Virus record (IMG/VR): IMGVR_UViG_3300027868_000427
Location: 1-43,549 of that record
DNA: 43,549 bases
Origin: a virus
Strand: one strand, 5' to 3'
Every line of letters begins with the position of its first letter. The stretch's first letter is position 1. Made by a program: the position numbers and the translations under genes. Under the pieces are notes generated by a model. That model saw nothing but the letters and a program-made list of their open reading frames with translations. It searched no databases and was not told where the DNA came from. Shown here one piece after another: positions 1-6,127 of the stretch.

Positions 1-18
1 TGATACGTGCTTCAACCA

Positions 19-126
19 ATGTTATTTCGTGATATGGATTTCACTTTAAAACACTGCGAAGATTTCCAGCTGGATTATCTTCTAGATGAACAGGATAAGA
101 CGTTTATTTCTTACGATTTTATATAA
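19..126 (+). CDS. Possible small ORF, 35 aa
   Basis: An ATG-started frame runs to a TAA that overlaps the late-promoter-like box at 122. It encodes a short acidic peptide rich in Asp, Phe and Leu that I do not recognise. A TGA at positions 1-3 in the same frame rules out a longer protein entering from the left. The other two plus frames also close early (stops near 32 and 49), so one of those could instead be the tail of an upstream gene. Coding status is weakly supported. Confidence 0.25.
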   Translation: MLFRDMDFTLKHCEDFQLDYLLDEQDKTFISYDFI

Positions 127-129
127 ATA
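122..129 (+). promoter_or_regulatory. T4-type late promoter box TATAAATA
   Basis: An exact match to the T4 late -10 consensus TATAAATA lies about 80-100 bp upstream of the Hsp20 gene, with no other gene between. A second, sigma70-like possibility for the same gene is TTGAAT at 192-197 with TAAATA at 215-220. The assignment is by motif only. Confidence 0.45.
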
Positions 130-207
130 GATTTGAAGGCGCATAAACCTATTGGTTCAAGGCGGTGGGTTGGCGGGAATATTTATATTACTTGAATTCC
201 CAGGTTT

Positions 208-648
208 ATGAGCTTAAATATTGTTGTCATGAATAACTTAATAAATAAATTGACAGCAAGTCCACGGGCGGGACGGTACAGCCCAATATTCGAAATTTTT
301 AATGATTTCGATCGCATTCTTACACCTGAATCTTTTTCTAACGATAATATTCGTTTCAATGAAAGTAAAGAAAACTTTCATGTAGAGATCGATCTTCCGG
401 GTGTGAAGAAAAAAGATCTTAAGGTCACATACAATGAGGATACAAACGTTGCATATGTTGAAGCTAAGCGTACCATTACTTCCAAAACTGGTTCAAAAGA
501 AGAAACATATACAAGGTCATTCCGTTTAAACCCTTCGGATTTTGATGTAGACAAGTTCGTTTCAAAACTCTCCGATGGTGTATTAACTATAACAGCTCCT
601 CGAAAAAAGGAGAAGGAACACAAAGTTATAGACGTTCAAATCGACTAA
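208..648 (+). CDS. hsp20: Hsp20 / small heat-shock protein
   Basis: This is an ATP-independent holdase chaperone of the alpha-crystallin family, recurrent in T4-like marine phages. There it is presumed to stabilise nascent virion or host proteins during infection. The alpha-crystallin domain fills roughly residues 45-146: an ENFHVEIDLPGVKKKDLKV segment, a basic loop with TYTRSFRLN, then LSDGVLTITAPRKK, the usual family landmarks. An internal ATG at 229 (Met8) is an equally good start because the first seven residues are hydrophobic and not typical. A TATAAATA box lies upstream at 122 and a strong terminator follows at 663. The identification is firm; the start is not. Confidence 0.93.
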   Translation: MSLNIVVMNNLINKLTASPRAGRYSPIFEIFNDFDRILTPESFSNDNIRFNESKENFHVEIDLPGVKKKDLKVTYNEDTNVAYVEAKRTITSKTGSKEETYTRSFRLNPSDFDVDKFVSKLSDGVLTITAPRKKEKEHKVIDVQID

Positions 649-662
649 TAATCAGGTTTATC

Positions 663-687
663 AAGGCGGCCTACGGGCCGCCTTTTC
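663..687 (+). terminator. Rho-independent terminator after hsp20
   Basis: A perfect GC-rich stem GGCGGCC/GGCCGCC closes on a TACG tetraloop and is flanked by AA/TT extensions. It is followed by TTTT and then TCC. It sits 15 bp after the hsp20 stop and just before the promoter of the next gene, so it separates two transcription units. Confidence 0.9.
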
Positions 688-688
688 C

Positions 689-716
689 TTGATTTTCACT
701 GGATTTAACATATATT
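689..716 (+). promoter_or_regulatory. Sigma70-like promoter, leaderless geometry
   Basis: TTGATT (689-694), a 16-bp spacer and TATATT (711-716) are followed by exactly 6 bp and then the ATG at 723. The predicted transcription start is the A of the ATG. The same geometry recurs at 2371, 4463, 5448, 6688 and 11958. Confidence 0.75.
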
Positions 717-722
717 ATTTTA

Positions 723-1637
723 ATGATCGACACTATTGTCACCGCAGTAGAAGAAGTTGAAACCTATACCCCCGACGGGTGTACTTCCACTTTAACACGA
801 AACTTTACACCAGACCATTATATCACTGGAATCAAAGCTTTATGCGATCTACACAAACCAATTATTGTTTATTGCAATCCTAAAATTGAACAATTAATTT
901 GCGAAAATTTACAAGGAAAGGTGGATAGGTTACCAATTTTTAAAAATAAATCTACCCGGGAAATACACCCGTTTTATGATGAATTATTCGAATATAGTAA
1001 AAAAATAGTAGATCGCAACCCAACTGGTGTGTATTGTTGGAACCCAATGATTACTACAGCAAAACTTTTTTACATGTTGGATTCTATTACTTTAGATACC
1101 AAAAATATTATATGGGTAGATGCCGGTCTTTGCAATGAATCATACATTCCTGAAGATTTAGGTGGTGCATGGCACGACATAAAGTCGCAAGATTGGAATA
1201 AGATGTACCCGAAAAATAAAGATGCAGTGTTCAACCCACAACTAGGCAAGCAATTGTTTGATCTTTTAGGTAGAACAGATGGGTATATCACCGGTATACC
1301 ATATATTGGTATTGAACCCGGAAAATTTATTGAAAATTATTGGGATAAAGAAATACCATATTGGTCTGCGTCACCATGCATTATTGGTTTCGTAAAAGAA
1401 AAATTAAAACACATAAAAGATAGTTATATATCAGCTATAAAACACTATATCGATAATTATGATCGTATTTTTACTGATATAGAAATTTTTACTTTCTTGA
1501 ATGTATATTTTGATTTTAGTAAGCTAACTTTCTCAAAATTTGACCCTACACCCGACGAAGGTACCATATACCATACATTAAAAAATAATATTAAACATGA
1601 CAAAATACGCTTTAATCATACCTACATTCGAAAATAA
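723..1637 (+). CDS. HtrL/WlaTC-like glycosyltransferase
   Basis: Predicted glycosyltransferase of the HtrL/YibB/WlaTC type (PF09612 family), cytoplasmic, acting on surface or virion glycans. The recognisable core is a WNPMITTAKLFYMLD segment (residues 106-120) followed by IIWVDAGL (129-136), where the Asp probably serves as the metal/nucleotide-sugar acidic residue. A homologous module, with YNPMVMSKMFML and FLWVDGAI, forms the middle of the large fusion protein encoded at 31313-33928. The gene is driven by its own leaderless-type promoter, and its 3' end overlaps the next glycosyltransferase by 41 bp, so the two are co-transcribed. Donor and acceptor sugars cannot be read from the sequence. 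Confidence 0.7.
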   Translation: MIDTIVTAVEEVETYTPDGCTSTLTRNFTPDHYITGIKALCDLHKPIIVYCNPKIEQLICENLQGKVDRLPIFKNKSTREIHPFYDELFEYSKKIVDRNPTGVYCWNPMITTAKLFYMLDSITLDTKNIIWVDAGLCNESYIPEDLGGAWHDIKSQDWNKMYPKNKDAVFNPQLGKQLFDLLGRTDGYITGIPYIGIEPGKFIENYWDKEIPYWSASPCIIGFVKEKLKHIKDSYISAIKHYIDNYDRIFTDIEIFTFLNVYFDFSKLTFSKFDPTPDEGTIYHTLKNNIKHDKIRFNHTYIRK

Positions 1638-2283
1638 TATAGGTTATAAAATAGCTGCTTTAAACTCATTTTTGAAGCACACACCTAAAAATATGGACAT
1701 ATTTTTTGTTTATGGTGGTAACCAAAATACATCAAAACATAACAGTTTAAATGGTATATCCTTTACAGATGTCTATTTGAAGACACCAGATGCAATTTAT
1801 AACGTTCACAAAAAAATATTCGGTGTATTGAAAAAAATTGTTAATAAAGATTACACTCATGTATTAAAAATTGATGATGATACATTTCTATATAACATAG
1901 ATACATTTTTAGATCACAAGATTTCTGGTGATTATGTAGGTGAAAAGATTATTGTTGAAGATGAAGAGGCTACTCGAAAAATTCTTCTTCATAAAAAGAA
2001 TTACAAAGTAAGAGATGAATATACGGGTGAAATTCCAACACAATATTGTTCAGGTGAATGTGTTATTTTGAGTAAAAAAGCCGTGCAGTGCTTGGTGGAC
2101 TATAAAGGCAAAGAGAAATATGCAAAGTTTGGAGTGGAGGATATTATAATTGGAAATATTTTACTTTCAAATGGATTCAAAATTAATCCAAACAAATTTT
2201 TAAATTACGAACACCCTGTTAAGTTAGAGCGTTTTCATAAACTTTATGATACTCATTATGAAAAAGATCTTGTATTATCTTAG
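1597..2283 (+). CDS. GT31-like (galactosyltransferase-type) glycosyltransferase
   Basis: This is a GT-A fold glycosyltransferase resembling the beta-1,3-galactosyltransferase (GT31) family. The start has the usual ALIIPTF beta-strand, followed by HVLKIDDDTFL (residues 88-98) with the DDD metal/UDP motif. It also carries YCSGECVILSKKAV near 150 and a VEDIIIG segment near 180, matching the family's 'YCSG' and 'EDV..G' landmarks. It is translated from an ATG inside the end of the preceding HtrL-like gene, implying coupling. A long-loop hairpin with a U-tract follows immediately. Donor and acceptor are unknown; the surrounding genes suggest glycan decoration of virion or host surface. Confidence 0.72.
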   Translation: MTKYALIIPTFENNIGYKIAALNSFLKHTPKNMDIFFVYGGNQNTSKHNSLNGISFTDVYLKTPDAIYNVHKKIFGVLKKIVNKDYTHVLKIDDDTFLYNIDTFLDHKISGDYVGEKIIVEDEEATRKILLHKKNYKVRDEYTGEIPTQYCSGECVILSKKAVQCLVDYKGKEKYAKFGVEDIIIGNILLSNGFKINPNKFLNYEHPVKLERFHKLYDTHYEKDLVLS

Positions 2284-2303
2284 CTTGAAATAAATATTTT
2301 TGA

Positions 2304-2382
2304 CCAAGCAGGCTGTTTGGTGGGGCTGCGATGTATGTGGTGGTACTTGTAGCTTTGTAGGTAAGCCTGCTTGGTTTTTTTT
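2304..2382 (+). terminator. Terminator-like stem with an unusually long (49-nt) loop
   Basis: Perfect 11-bp arms, ccaagcaggct at 2304-2314 and agcctgcttgg at 2364-2374, are followed by eight T. The 49-nt G/T-rich loop is far longer than a normal terminator loop, so this may be a small structured RNA ending in its own terminator. The T-tract overlaps the -35 box of the next gene's promoter. Confidence 0.7.
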
Positions 2383-2398
2383 GGATTGATGTTATAAT
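2371..2398 (+). promoter_or_regulatory. Sigma70-like promoter, leaderless geometry
   Basis: TTGGTT, N16, TATAAT (2393-2398), N6, then the ATG at 2405. The -35 is weaker than in the sister promoters and lies within the terminator 3' arm and T-tract, so termination and initiation are interleaved here. Confidence 0.6.
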
Positions 2399-2404
2399 AT
2401 GAGT

Positions 2405-2578
2405 ATGATGTCTAATAAAGACTTAGCAACATGGTTAAACACATCAGGAATGCTAATACAAATTTTAGAAGAGTTTAATGATGAAAACGAGCAGTTAAAT
2501 ATGGCTTCTGAATCAGGGAGACTAATTTTAGCAGAGTTTATTATTGAAAAAATTAAAGATACTGTCAATAAAAAATGA
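2405..2578 (+). CDS. Small acidic hypothetical protein, 57 aa
   Basis: A short helical-looking protein with many Glu, Leu, Ile and Lys and no recognised domain. The ATG at 2405 is chosen because it lies exactly six bases after the TATAAT of its promoter; an in-frame ATG at 2399 would fall inside the -10/start spacer. The stop codon overlaps the start of the RmlA-like gene (ATGA arrangement), making this the first gene of the nucleotide-sugar operon. Function unknown; it could be a small regulator or partner of the enzymes that follow. Confidence 0.6.
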   Translation: MMSNKDLATWLNTSGMLIQILEEFNDENEQLNMASESGRLILAEFIIEKIKDTVNKK

Positions 2579-3450
2579 AGGGCATAATTTTAGCAGGTGG
2601 GACAGGTTCAAGAGTTTACCCTTCAACAACAACTGTTTCAAAACAGCTCCTACCTGTCTATGATAAACCTACTATCTATTACCCATTAACCACTTTAATT
2701 AAGTTGGGTATTAAAGATATAATGATTATCACTAATGGGTTAAGTTACCCGAATTTATTAACATTATTCAAACAAGCAACCGGTAAAGGTAAACCTTATC
2801 TTGGATTAAATTTTACATTTAAAATCCAAATCCAACCTAAAGGCATAGCAGAAGCTCTAATAATAGCAGAAGAATGGCAGGGTGCAGAAGACGTTTGTTT
2901 GATATTAGGTGATAATATTTTCACAGGTATTCAACCTTTTGAATGGTCAAAAGATTGTGGGGCTCATGTAGTAGGATATAAAGTTGCAAATCCTTCAGAT
3001 TACGGGGTAATAGAAACCAAACAAGTAGGTAGTAAGAAAATGGTAAAATCTATCGAAGAAAAACCAGACTGTCCTTTGAGTAATATTGCGGCTACAGGTA
3101 TATATTTCTACGACCAAACAGCAGGAGAACGAGCAAGAAATTTAAAGCCATCTGATAGGGGAGAATTAGAAATAACAGATTTAAATAAGAGTTATTTGAA
3201 AGAAGACTTGCTTTGTTACAGTGAGTTAGATAGCCATTTCGCATGGTTTGATACAGGAAACCCCGATGAAATGTTTGCTGCAAGTATGTATGTAAAATCT
3301 ATACAAGACAGAACCCAAACAATGATTGGTTGTATTGAAGGTGAAGCTTACAGGAAAGGTTTTATTGGTAGAGACGAGTTAAGTAAAATAAAAGATAAAA
3401 TGCCTTCTTGTCAATACAAAACAAATTTAACAATGAGCTACTTAATATGA
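2575..3450 (+). CDS. rfbA: Glucose-1-phosphate thymidylyltransferase (RmlA-type)
   Basis: Catalyses dTTP + glucose-1-phosphate to dTDP-glucose, the first step of dTDP-sugar (for example dTDP-rhamnose) synthesis. At 291 aa it matches the family's usual ~290 aa. Visible landmarks are the nucleotide loop GIILAGGTGSRVYP (residues 3-16), SKQLLPVYDKP, the ILGDNIF strand with the metal Asp, the SIEEKP sugar-binding segment and ATGIYFYD. It overlaps the sugar-kinase gene downstream by 4 bp. No rmlB, rmlC or rmlD lies in the window, so the later pathway must be host-encoded, lie elsewhere in the phage, or use dTDP-glucose directly. The C-terminus after about residue 250 diverges slightly, as is common in the family. 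Confidence 0.9.
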   Translation: MKGIILAGGTGSRVYPSTTTVSKQLLPVYDKPTIYYPLTTLIKLGIKDIMIITNGLSYPNLLTLFKQATGKGKPYLGLNFTFKIQIQPKGIAEALIIAEEWQGAEDVCLILGDNIFTGIQPFEWSKDCGAHVVGYKVANPSDYGVIETKQVGSKKMVKSIEEKPDCPLSNIAATGIYFYDQTAGERARNLKPSDRGELEITDLNKSYLKEDLLCYSELDSHFAWFDTGNPDEMFAASMYVKSIQDRTQTMIGCIEGEAYRKGFIGRDELSKIKDKMPSCQYKTNLTMSYLI

Positions 3451-4244
3451 AAAAGAAAGTTTTAGTAATAGGCGACTTATGCACTGATACATTCATTTAT
3501 GGGAAGGCAACCAGATTGTGTCCTGATGTTCCTGCACCTGTATTATTACCATCTAAAACTGTAGTTGATATGGGTATGGCTGGTAATGTTGTAAAGAATT
3601 TTCGTTCTTTAGGTCTAGAAGTAGATTTTATTCACAATACAGAAAAGAAGATGAATAAAATTAGATATGTAGACGAACAAACCAATCATACATTTTTAAG
3701 GGTGGATGAAGGTGATGAAGCAGAAGAAGGGGTTGTTGCTGGTAGTTGTTGGCATTCCCCAAAAGACTACGACGCAATAGTAATTTCAGATTATTGTAAA
3801 GGGTTTGTAACAGAATCAATTATTAGACATTGTTGTGAAAATAATCCAAACGTTTTTATCGACACAAAAAAAGTTCTTGGAGACTTTTGTAAAAAAGCAA
3901 AAGCTATAAAAATAAATGAACCGGAGTATAAAGCTTTAGAAGGTAAAATAAACGAAGAAGAATGGAAAGAAAATTTAATTGTTACGCTAGGTAAGCAAGG
4001 TTGTAGATGGAAAGATTGCATTTATGCAGCATTTGAAGTAGAAGTTTTTGATCTTTGTGGAGCAGGAGATTCATTTCTTGCAGCTTTGGTTTATAAGTAT
4101 CTGGAAACAGATTGCTTGATGGAATCAATAATATTTGCAAATGATATGGCAAGTCAAGTCGTACAAAAGAGGGGCGTGGTAGCATGCTTTTCACGCACCA
4201 ATGAAAACGGGGAAGAAGAATTAGTTAAAAAGATAAATGCTTAA
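3447..4244 (+). CDS. Ribokinase/PfkB-family sugar kinase, HldE(RfaE)-like
   Basis: A PfkB-fold sugar kinase resembling the kinase half of HldE (D-glycero-beta-D-manno-heptose-7-phosphate kinase). Landmarks are KVLVIGDLCTDTFIYG at the N-terminus, MGMAGNV in place of the classic GGAANV, DAIVISDYCKG, KINEPEY, LIVTLGKQGC, and the C-terminal GAGDSF with the catalytic Asp. The start at 3447 gives the typical ATGA overlap with the RmlA-type gene; a start 39 bp earlier would add a non-homologous extension. At about 265 aa it is shorter than bacterial HldE kinase domains and lacks the cytidylyl/adenylyltransferase half. Likely role: making an activated sugar for the phage glycosyltransferases. Substrate uncertain. 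Confidence 0.75.
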   Translation: MKKKVLVIGDLCTDTFIYGKATRLCPDVPAPVLLPSKTVVDMGMAGNVVKNFRSLGLEVDFIHNTEKKMNKIRYVDEQTNHTFLRVDEGDEAEEGVVAGSCWHSPKDYDAIVISDYCKGFVTESIIRHCCENNPNVFIDTKKVLGDFCKKAKAIKINEPEYKALEGKINEEEWKENLIVTLGKQGCRWKDCIYAAFEVEVFDLCGAGDSFLAALVYKYLETDCLMESIIFANDMASQVVQKRGVVACFSRTNENGEEELVKKINA

Positions 4245-4470
4245 AGTTAAAAAAGGCAGTCTTATTCAGTTTACTAATTTGGTAAACGAATGCTGTGAAC
4301 TAATTGATGATAGTATGGTAGAAGAGTTCTTAACAACCCCTCATGGGTATTTTAATAATACTTCCCCCTTGGAGGAATTTAATGAACACGGTACTACAAA
4401 AATTTTGAGACTTCTATATTTCATAGATATCGGCGAAGCAGATATTTTTGATAAAAAGACCATTGACTGA
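4237..4470 (+). CDS. Small protein resembling MbcA/ParS-type toxin-binding domain
   Basis: This 77-aa protein overlaps the end of the sugar kinase by 8 bp. Residues 30-66 (FLTTPHGYFN, SPLEEF, then KILRLLYFIDIGE) have the spacing of the DUF2384 antitoxin/toxin-binding domain, normally read as W-L-x-T-P-N...PLELL...V...L..IE.G. No RES-type or other toxin gene is adjacent. It might therefore neutralise a host toxin, or the resemblance may be superficial. The call rests on motif spacing alone. The gene is followed directly by a promoter for a 29-aa peptide. Confidence 0.45.
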   Translation: MLKVKKGSLIQFTNLVNECCELIDDSMVEEFLTTPHGYFNNTSPLEEFNEHGTTKILRLLYFIDIGEADIFDKKTID

Positions 4471-4490
4471 AATAAGGATTAAATTATAAT
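4463..4490 (+). promoter_or_regulatory. Strong sigma70-like promoter, leaderless geometry
   Basis: TTGACT, N16, TATAAT (4485-4490), N6, then the ATG at 4497. This is the closest match to TTGACA/TATAAT in the window and is the only evident promoter for the tRNA cluster downstream. Confidence 0.75.
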
Positions 4491-4496
4491 ATACGC

Positions 4497-4586
4497 ATGA
4501 GCACAACATGGCATATAATGAAAGAGTTAGCTAAGGATGATATTTGGTTTATATTATTTCTTAACTTGCTAGTGTGGTGTCTCTAA
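4497..4586 (+). CDS. 29-aa putative membrane peptide
   Basis: A very short ORF whose ATG sits exactly six bases after a consensus TATAAT. The first 15 residues are polar and end in Lys-Asp-Asp. The remainder (IWFILFLNLLVWCL) is hydrophobic and long enough for one membrane pass. The stop lies three bases before tRNA-Leu, so the peptide leads the tRNA transcript. Function unknown; small phage membrane peptides are often lysis or exclusion factors, but nothing here proves it. Promoter placement is the main support. Confidence 0.55.
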   Translation: MSTTWHIMKELAKDDIWFILFLNLLVWCL

Positions 4587-4589
4587 TTA

Positions 4590-4676
4590 GCCGATGTGGT
4601 GGAATTGGTAGACACGGCAGACTTAAAATCTGCTTCCTGCGAAGGAGTAACGGTTCGAGTCCGTTCATCGGTACCA
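4590..4676 (+). tRNA. tRNA-Leu (anticodon UAA)
   Basis: A class II tRNA with a long variable arm. The acceptor GCCGATG pairs with CATCGGT (one G-U) and is followed by A and an encoded CCA. The anticodon stem-loop cagacTTAAAATctg gives anticodon TAA, reading UUA (and UUG). T-arm GGTTCGAGTCC is present. It is an A-ending-codon tRNA as expected for an AT-rich phage. Confidence 0.95.
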
Positions 4677-4682
4677 TTTTAA

Positions 4683-4772
4683 ATGTCTAAAAAACAAAAA
4701 ATCTTTTGGTGGGTAATTATTGCAATTATGGTAGTATTGAATTGCGTTGTTGCTAGCTTAACCTTGGTGTAA
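4683..4772 (+). CDS. 29-aa putative membrane peptide between tRNAs
   Basis: The ORF begins seven bases after the CCA of tRNA-Leu and ends one base before tRNA-Arg. It is MSKKQK-basic at the N-terminus, followed by about 22 mostly hydrophobic residues (FWWVIIAIMVVLN and on). This gives a single transmembrane helix with a positive-inside N-terminus. It mirrors the 29-aa peptide before tRNA-Leu. It exactly fills the tRNA spacer, which argues for selection, but there is no homology evidence. Confidence 0.5.
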   Translation: MSKKQKIFWWVIIAIMVVLNCVVASLTLV

Positions 4773-4773
4773 T

Positions 4774-4850
4774 GCGCCAGTAGTTCAGTTGGATAGAACA
4801 ACTGCCTTCTAAGCAGTGGGTCGCACGTTCGAGTCGTGCCTGGCGTACCA
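4774..4850 (+). tRNA. tRNA-Arg (anticodon UCU)
   Basis: A cloverleaf with acceptor GCGCCAG/CTGGCGT, discriminator A and encoded CCA. The anticodon arm ctgccTTCTAAgcag gives TCT, reading AGA/AGG. AGA is the main Arg codon of the giant Thr-X repeat gene at the right end of the window. Confidence 0.95.
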
Positions 4851-4864
4851 TTAAATAGTTTTTT

Positions 4865-4941
4865 GCCAGCTTAGCTCAGTCCGGCAGAGCAACGGTTTTG
4901 TAAACCGTCGGTCCTCGGTTCGAATCCGAGAGCTGGCTCCA
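4865..4941 (+). tRNA. tRNA-Thr (anticodon UGU)
   Basis: A cloverleaf with acceptor GCCAGCT/AGCTGGC, discriminator T and encoded CCA. The anticodon arm acggtTTTGTAAaccgt gives TGT, reading ACA. ACA is the commonest Thr codon in the giant Thr-rich ORF at 36885-43549. Confidence 0.95.
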
Positions 4942-4960
4942 CTTAAATATTTCAAGATAA

Positions 4961-4980
4961 TTTACCAATTAACTGGTAAA
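4961..4980. promoter_or_regulatory. Near-perfect 20-bp palindrome upstream of HTH gene (operator candidate)
   Basis: TTTACCAATTAACTGGTAAA pairs in nine of ten symmetric positions and lies 11 bp before the predicted start of the HTH gene. A dyad of this size in this place fits an autoregulatory operator. It could also act as a weak 3' hairpin of the tRNA transcript, though no T-tract follows. Confidence 0.5.
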
Positions 4981-4991
4981 TCTGCATAAAT

Positions 4992-5333
4992 TTGAAATTC
5001 CATTTATATCTTACAACACTGAGGAAAAAACTTTTTAAAGATACAGAAAAGCTTTGCAAATTGCTTAAGGTGGAAAAGAATATGTGGCGTAAAATAGAAA
5101 GGGGAATCAACCCTCCACCGAGAAGATCACTCCTAAAAAAGTTTTGTCAATTAGTTAATGTGCTATCATATGAAGAAAATCAATTATATGCTCTGGCTAG
5201 AAGATGGGAGCCCCACGAAGATACCAACACGTGTAATCACCTACTAAACCATTCAAAAATCACATCAGAATGGACAGACGCGATCCTTGAACAAAACAAA
5301 CCTGATTATGAACACAAATACTGGAAAAGATAG
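4992..5333 (+). CDS. XRE-like helix-turn-helix protein, 113 aa
   Basis: Residues about 9-55 (LRKKLFKDTEKLCKLLKV, then MWRKIERGINPPP and LLKKFCQLVNVLS) follow the five-helix layout of Cro/C1-type HTH domains, including the classic 'IERG' turn before helix 4. The rest is polar with no recognised domain. The start used here is TTG at 4992; the next in-frame Met lies inside the HTH, so a non-ATG start seems necessary. It follows tRNA-Thr and a 20-bp palindrome, suggesting autoregulation. It probably controls phage transcription, but targets are unknown. Confidence 0.6.
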   Translation: MKFHLYLTTLRKKLFKDTEKLCKLLKVEKNMWRKIERGINPPPRRSLLKKFCQLVNVLSYEENQLYALARRWEPHEDTNTCNHLLNHSKITSEWTDAILEQNKPDYEHKYWKR

Positions 5334-5447
5334 GTAATTGCTCGTTGTATCCGTTGTTCTCCCGTTAGTCTTTTAATTTTATTTGATGGTATAACGGTGT
5401 GCTTTATTATATCATCTTTCTAAAGAGATAAGAATGGATTATTTAAC
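5334..5447. other. Intergenic stretch without recognised genes
   Basis: About 110 bp between the HTH gene and the promoter at 5448. I see no ORF with a plausible start, tRNA, or clear terminator hairpin in it. Confidence 0.5.
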
Positions 5448-5475
5448 TTGAATCTCCAAAGTTAAATGCTATAAT
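5448..5475 (+). promoter_or_regulatory. Sigma70-like promoter, leaderless geometry
   Basis: TTGAAT, N16, TATAAT (5470-5475), N6, then the ATG at 5482. It heads the small-protein/dCMP deaminase/PQ-loop gene run. Confidence 0.75.
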
Positions 5476-5481
5476 ACGGGT

Positions 5482-5661
5482 ATGAGTAAAGATAAAGTAC
5501 CATATTCTCAAGTTTCGAAAGGATCTATTCCATCGGCAAAATCAAAAGCAAAACCTTCTAAAATTAATACCGGTGGTAATAGAGCAGCTGGAAAAGGAGA
5601 TACTCCAAGACACGAGTTAAAAGCGTATGCCGATAACTACGATGATATAAAATGGAATTAA
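5482..5661 (+). CDS. Small basic hypothetical protein, 59 aa
   Basis: This protein is rich in Lys, Ser, Gly and Pro in its first two thirds (PSAKSKAKPSK, then NTGGNRAAGKGD) and acidic at the end (YADNYDDIKWN). The composition suggests an unstructured nucleic-acid- or protein-binding peptide. The ATG lies six bases after TATAAT. The dCMP deaminase gene begins one base after its stop, so they share a transcript. I recognise no family. Confidence 0.65.
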   Translation: MSKDKVPYSQVSKGSIPSAKSKAKPSKINTGGNRAAGKGDTPRHELKAYADNYDDIKWN

Positions 5662-5662
5662 T

Positions 5663-6127
5663 ATGCCAAAGCAATCACAGTTAGACGAAACATATTTGCG
5701 AATGGCCAACCTTTGGGGTTTGTTATCAAAAGCAAAAAGAAAACAAGTTGGTTGTCTTATCGTAAAAAACGGACAAATTATTTCTGATGGTTATAATGGT
5801 ACCCCGGCTGGTTATGATAACACTTGTGAGTTTGTAAATGAAGGTTTCTTAGAACGAGCTGAAAATAAATTACAAACTAAACCTGAAGTACTTCATGCAG
5901 AATCTAATGCATTAATGAAGTTAGCTAAGAGTACAAACAGTAGCGACGGGTGTACAATTTATTTAACTATGAGTCCCTGTTTCGACTGTGCTAAATTAAT
6001 TATACAGGCAGGGGTAAAAAGAGTAGTTTATTCAGAAGCATATAGAAATACTAGCGGTGTAGATTTTTTAAGAAAAAATAACATCAAATGTAAGAAATTA
6101 ACTGTAACAGAAGAGGTCAGAATATGA
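5663..6127 (+). CDS. dCMP/cytidine deaminase family protein
   Basis: A zinc-dependent deaminase, most likely dCMP to dUMP, feeding dTTP synthesis during phage replication as T4 Cd does. The catalytic HAE is at residues 78-80 (LHAESNAL) and the Zn-binding PCFDC at 105-109, with the usual VGCLIVKNG and GYNGTPAGYDN substrate-site segments before them. At 154 aa it is somewhat shorter than T4 Cd. It overlaps the following PQ-loop gene by 4 bp. Strict substrate (dCMP versus other) cannot be told from sequence. Confidence 0.9.
   Translation: MPKQSQLDETYLRMANLWGLLSKAKRKQVGCLIVKNGQIISDGYNGTPAGYDNTCEFVNEGFLERAENKLQTKPEVLHAESNALMKLAKSTNSSDGCTIYLTMSPCFDCAKLIIQAGVKRVVYSEAYRNTSGVDFLRKNNIKCKKLTVTEEVRI

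Noticed and set aside
1-49. C-terminal tail of a gene entering from the left in another frame
   Set aside because: Only 15 codons are visible with no recognisable sequence. It cannot be supported over the alternative small ORF at 19-126.
3408-3446. N-terminal extension of the sugar kinase
   Set aside because: The 13 extra residues do not resemble the family, and the ATG at 3447 gives the usual 4-bp overlap with the upstream gene.
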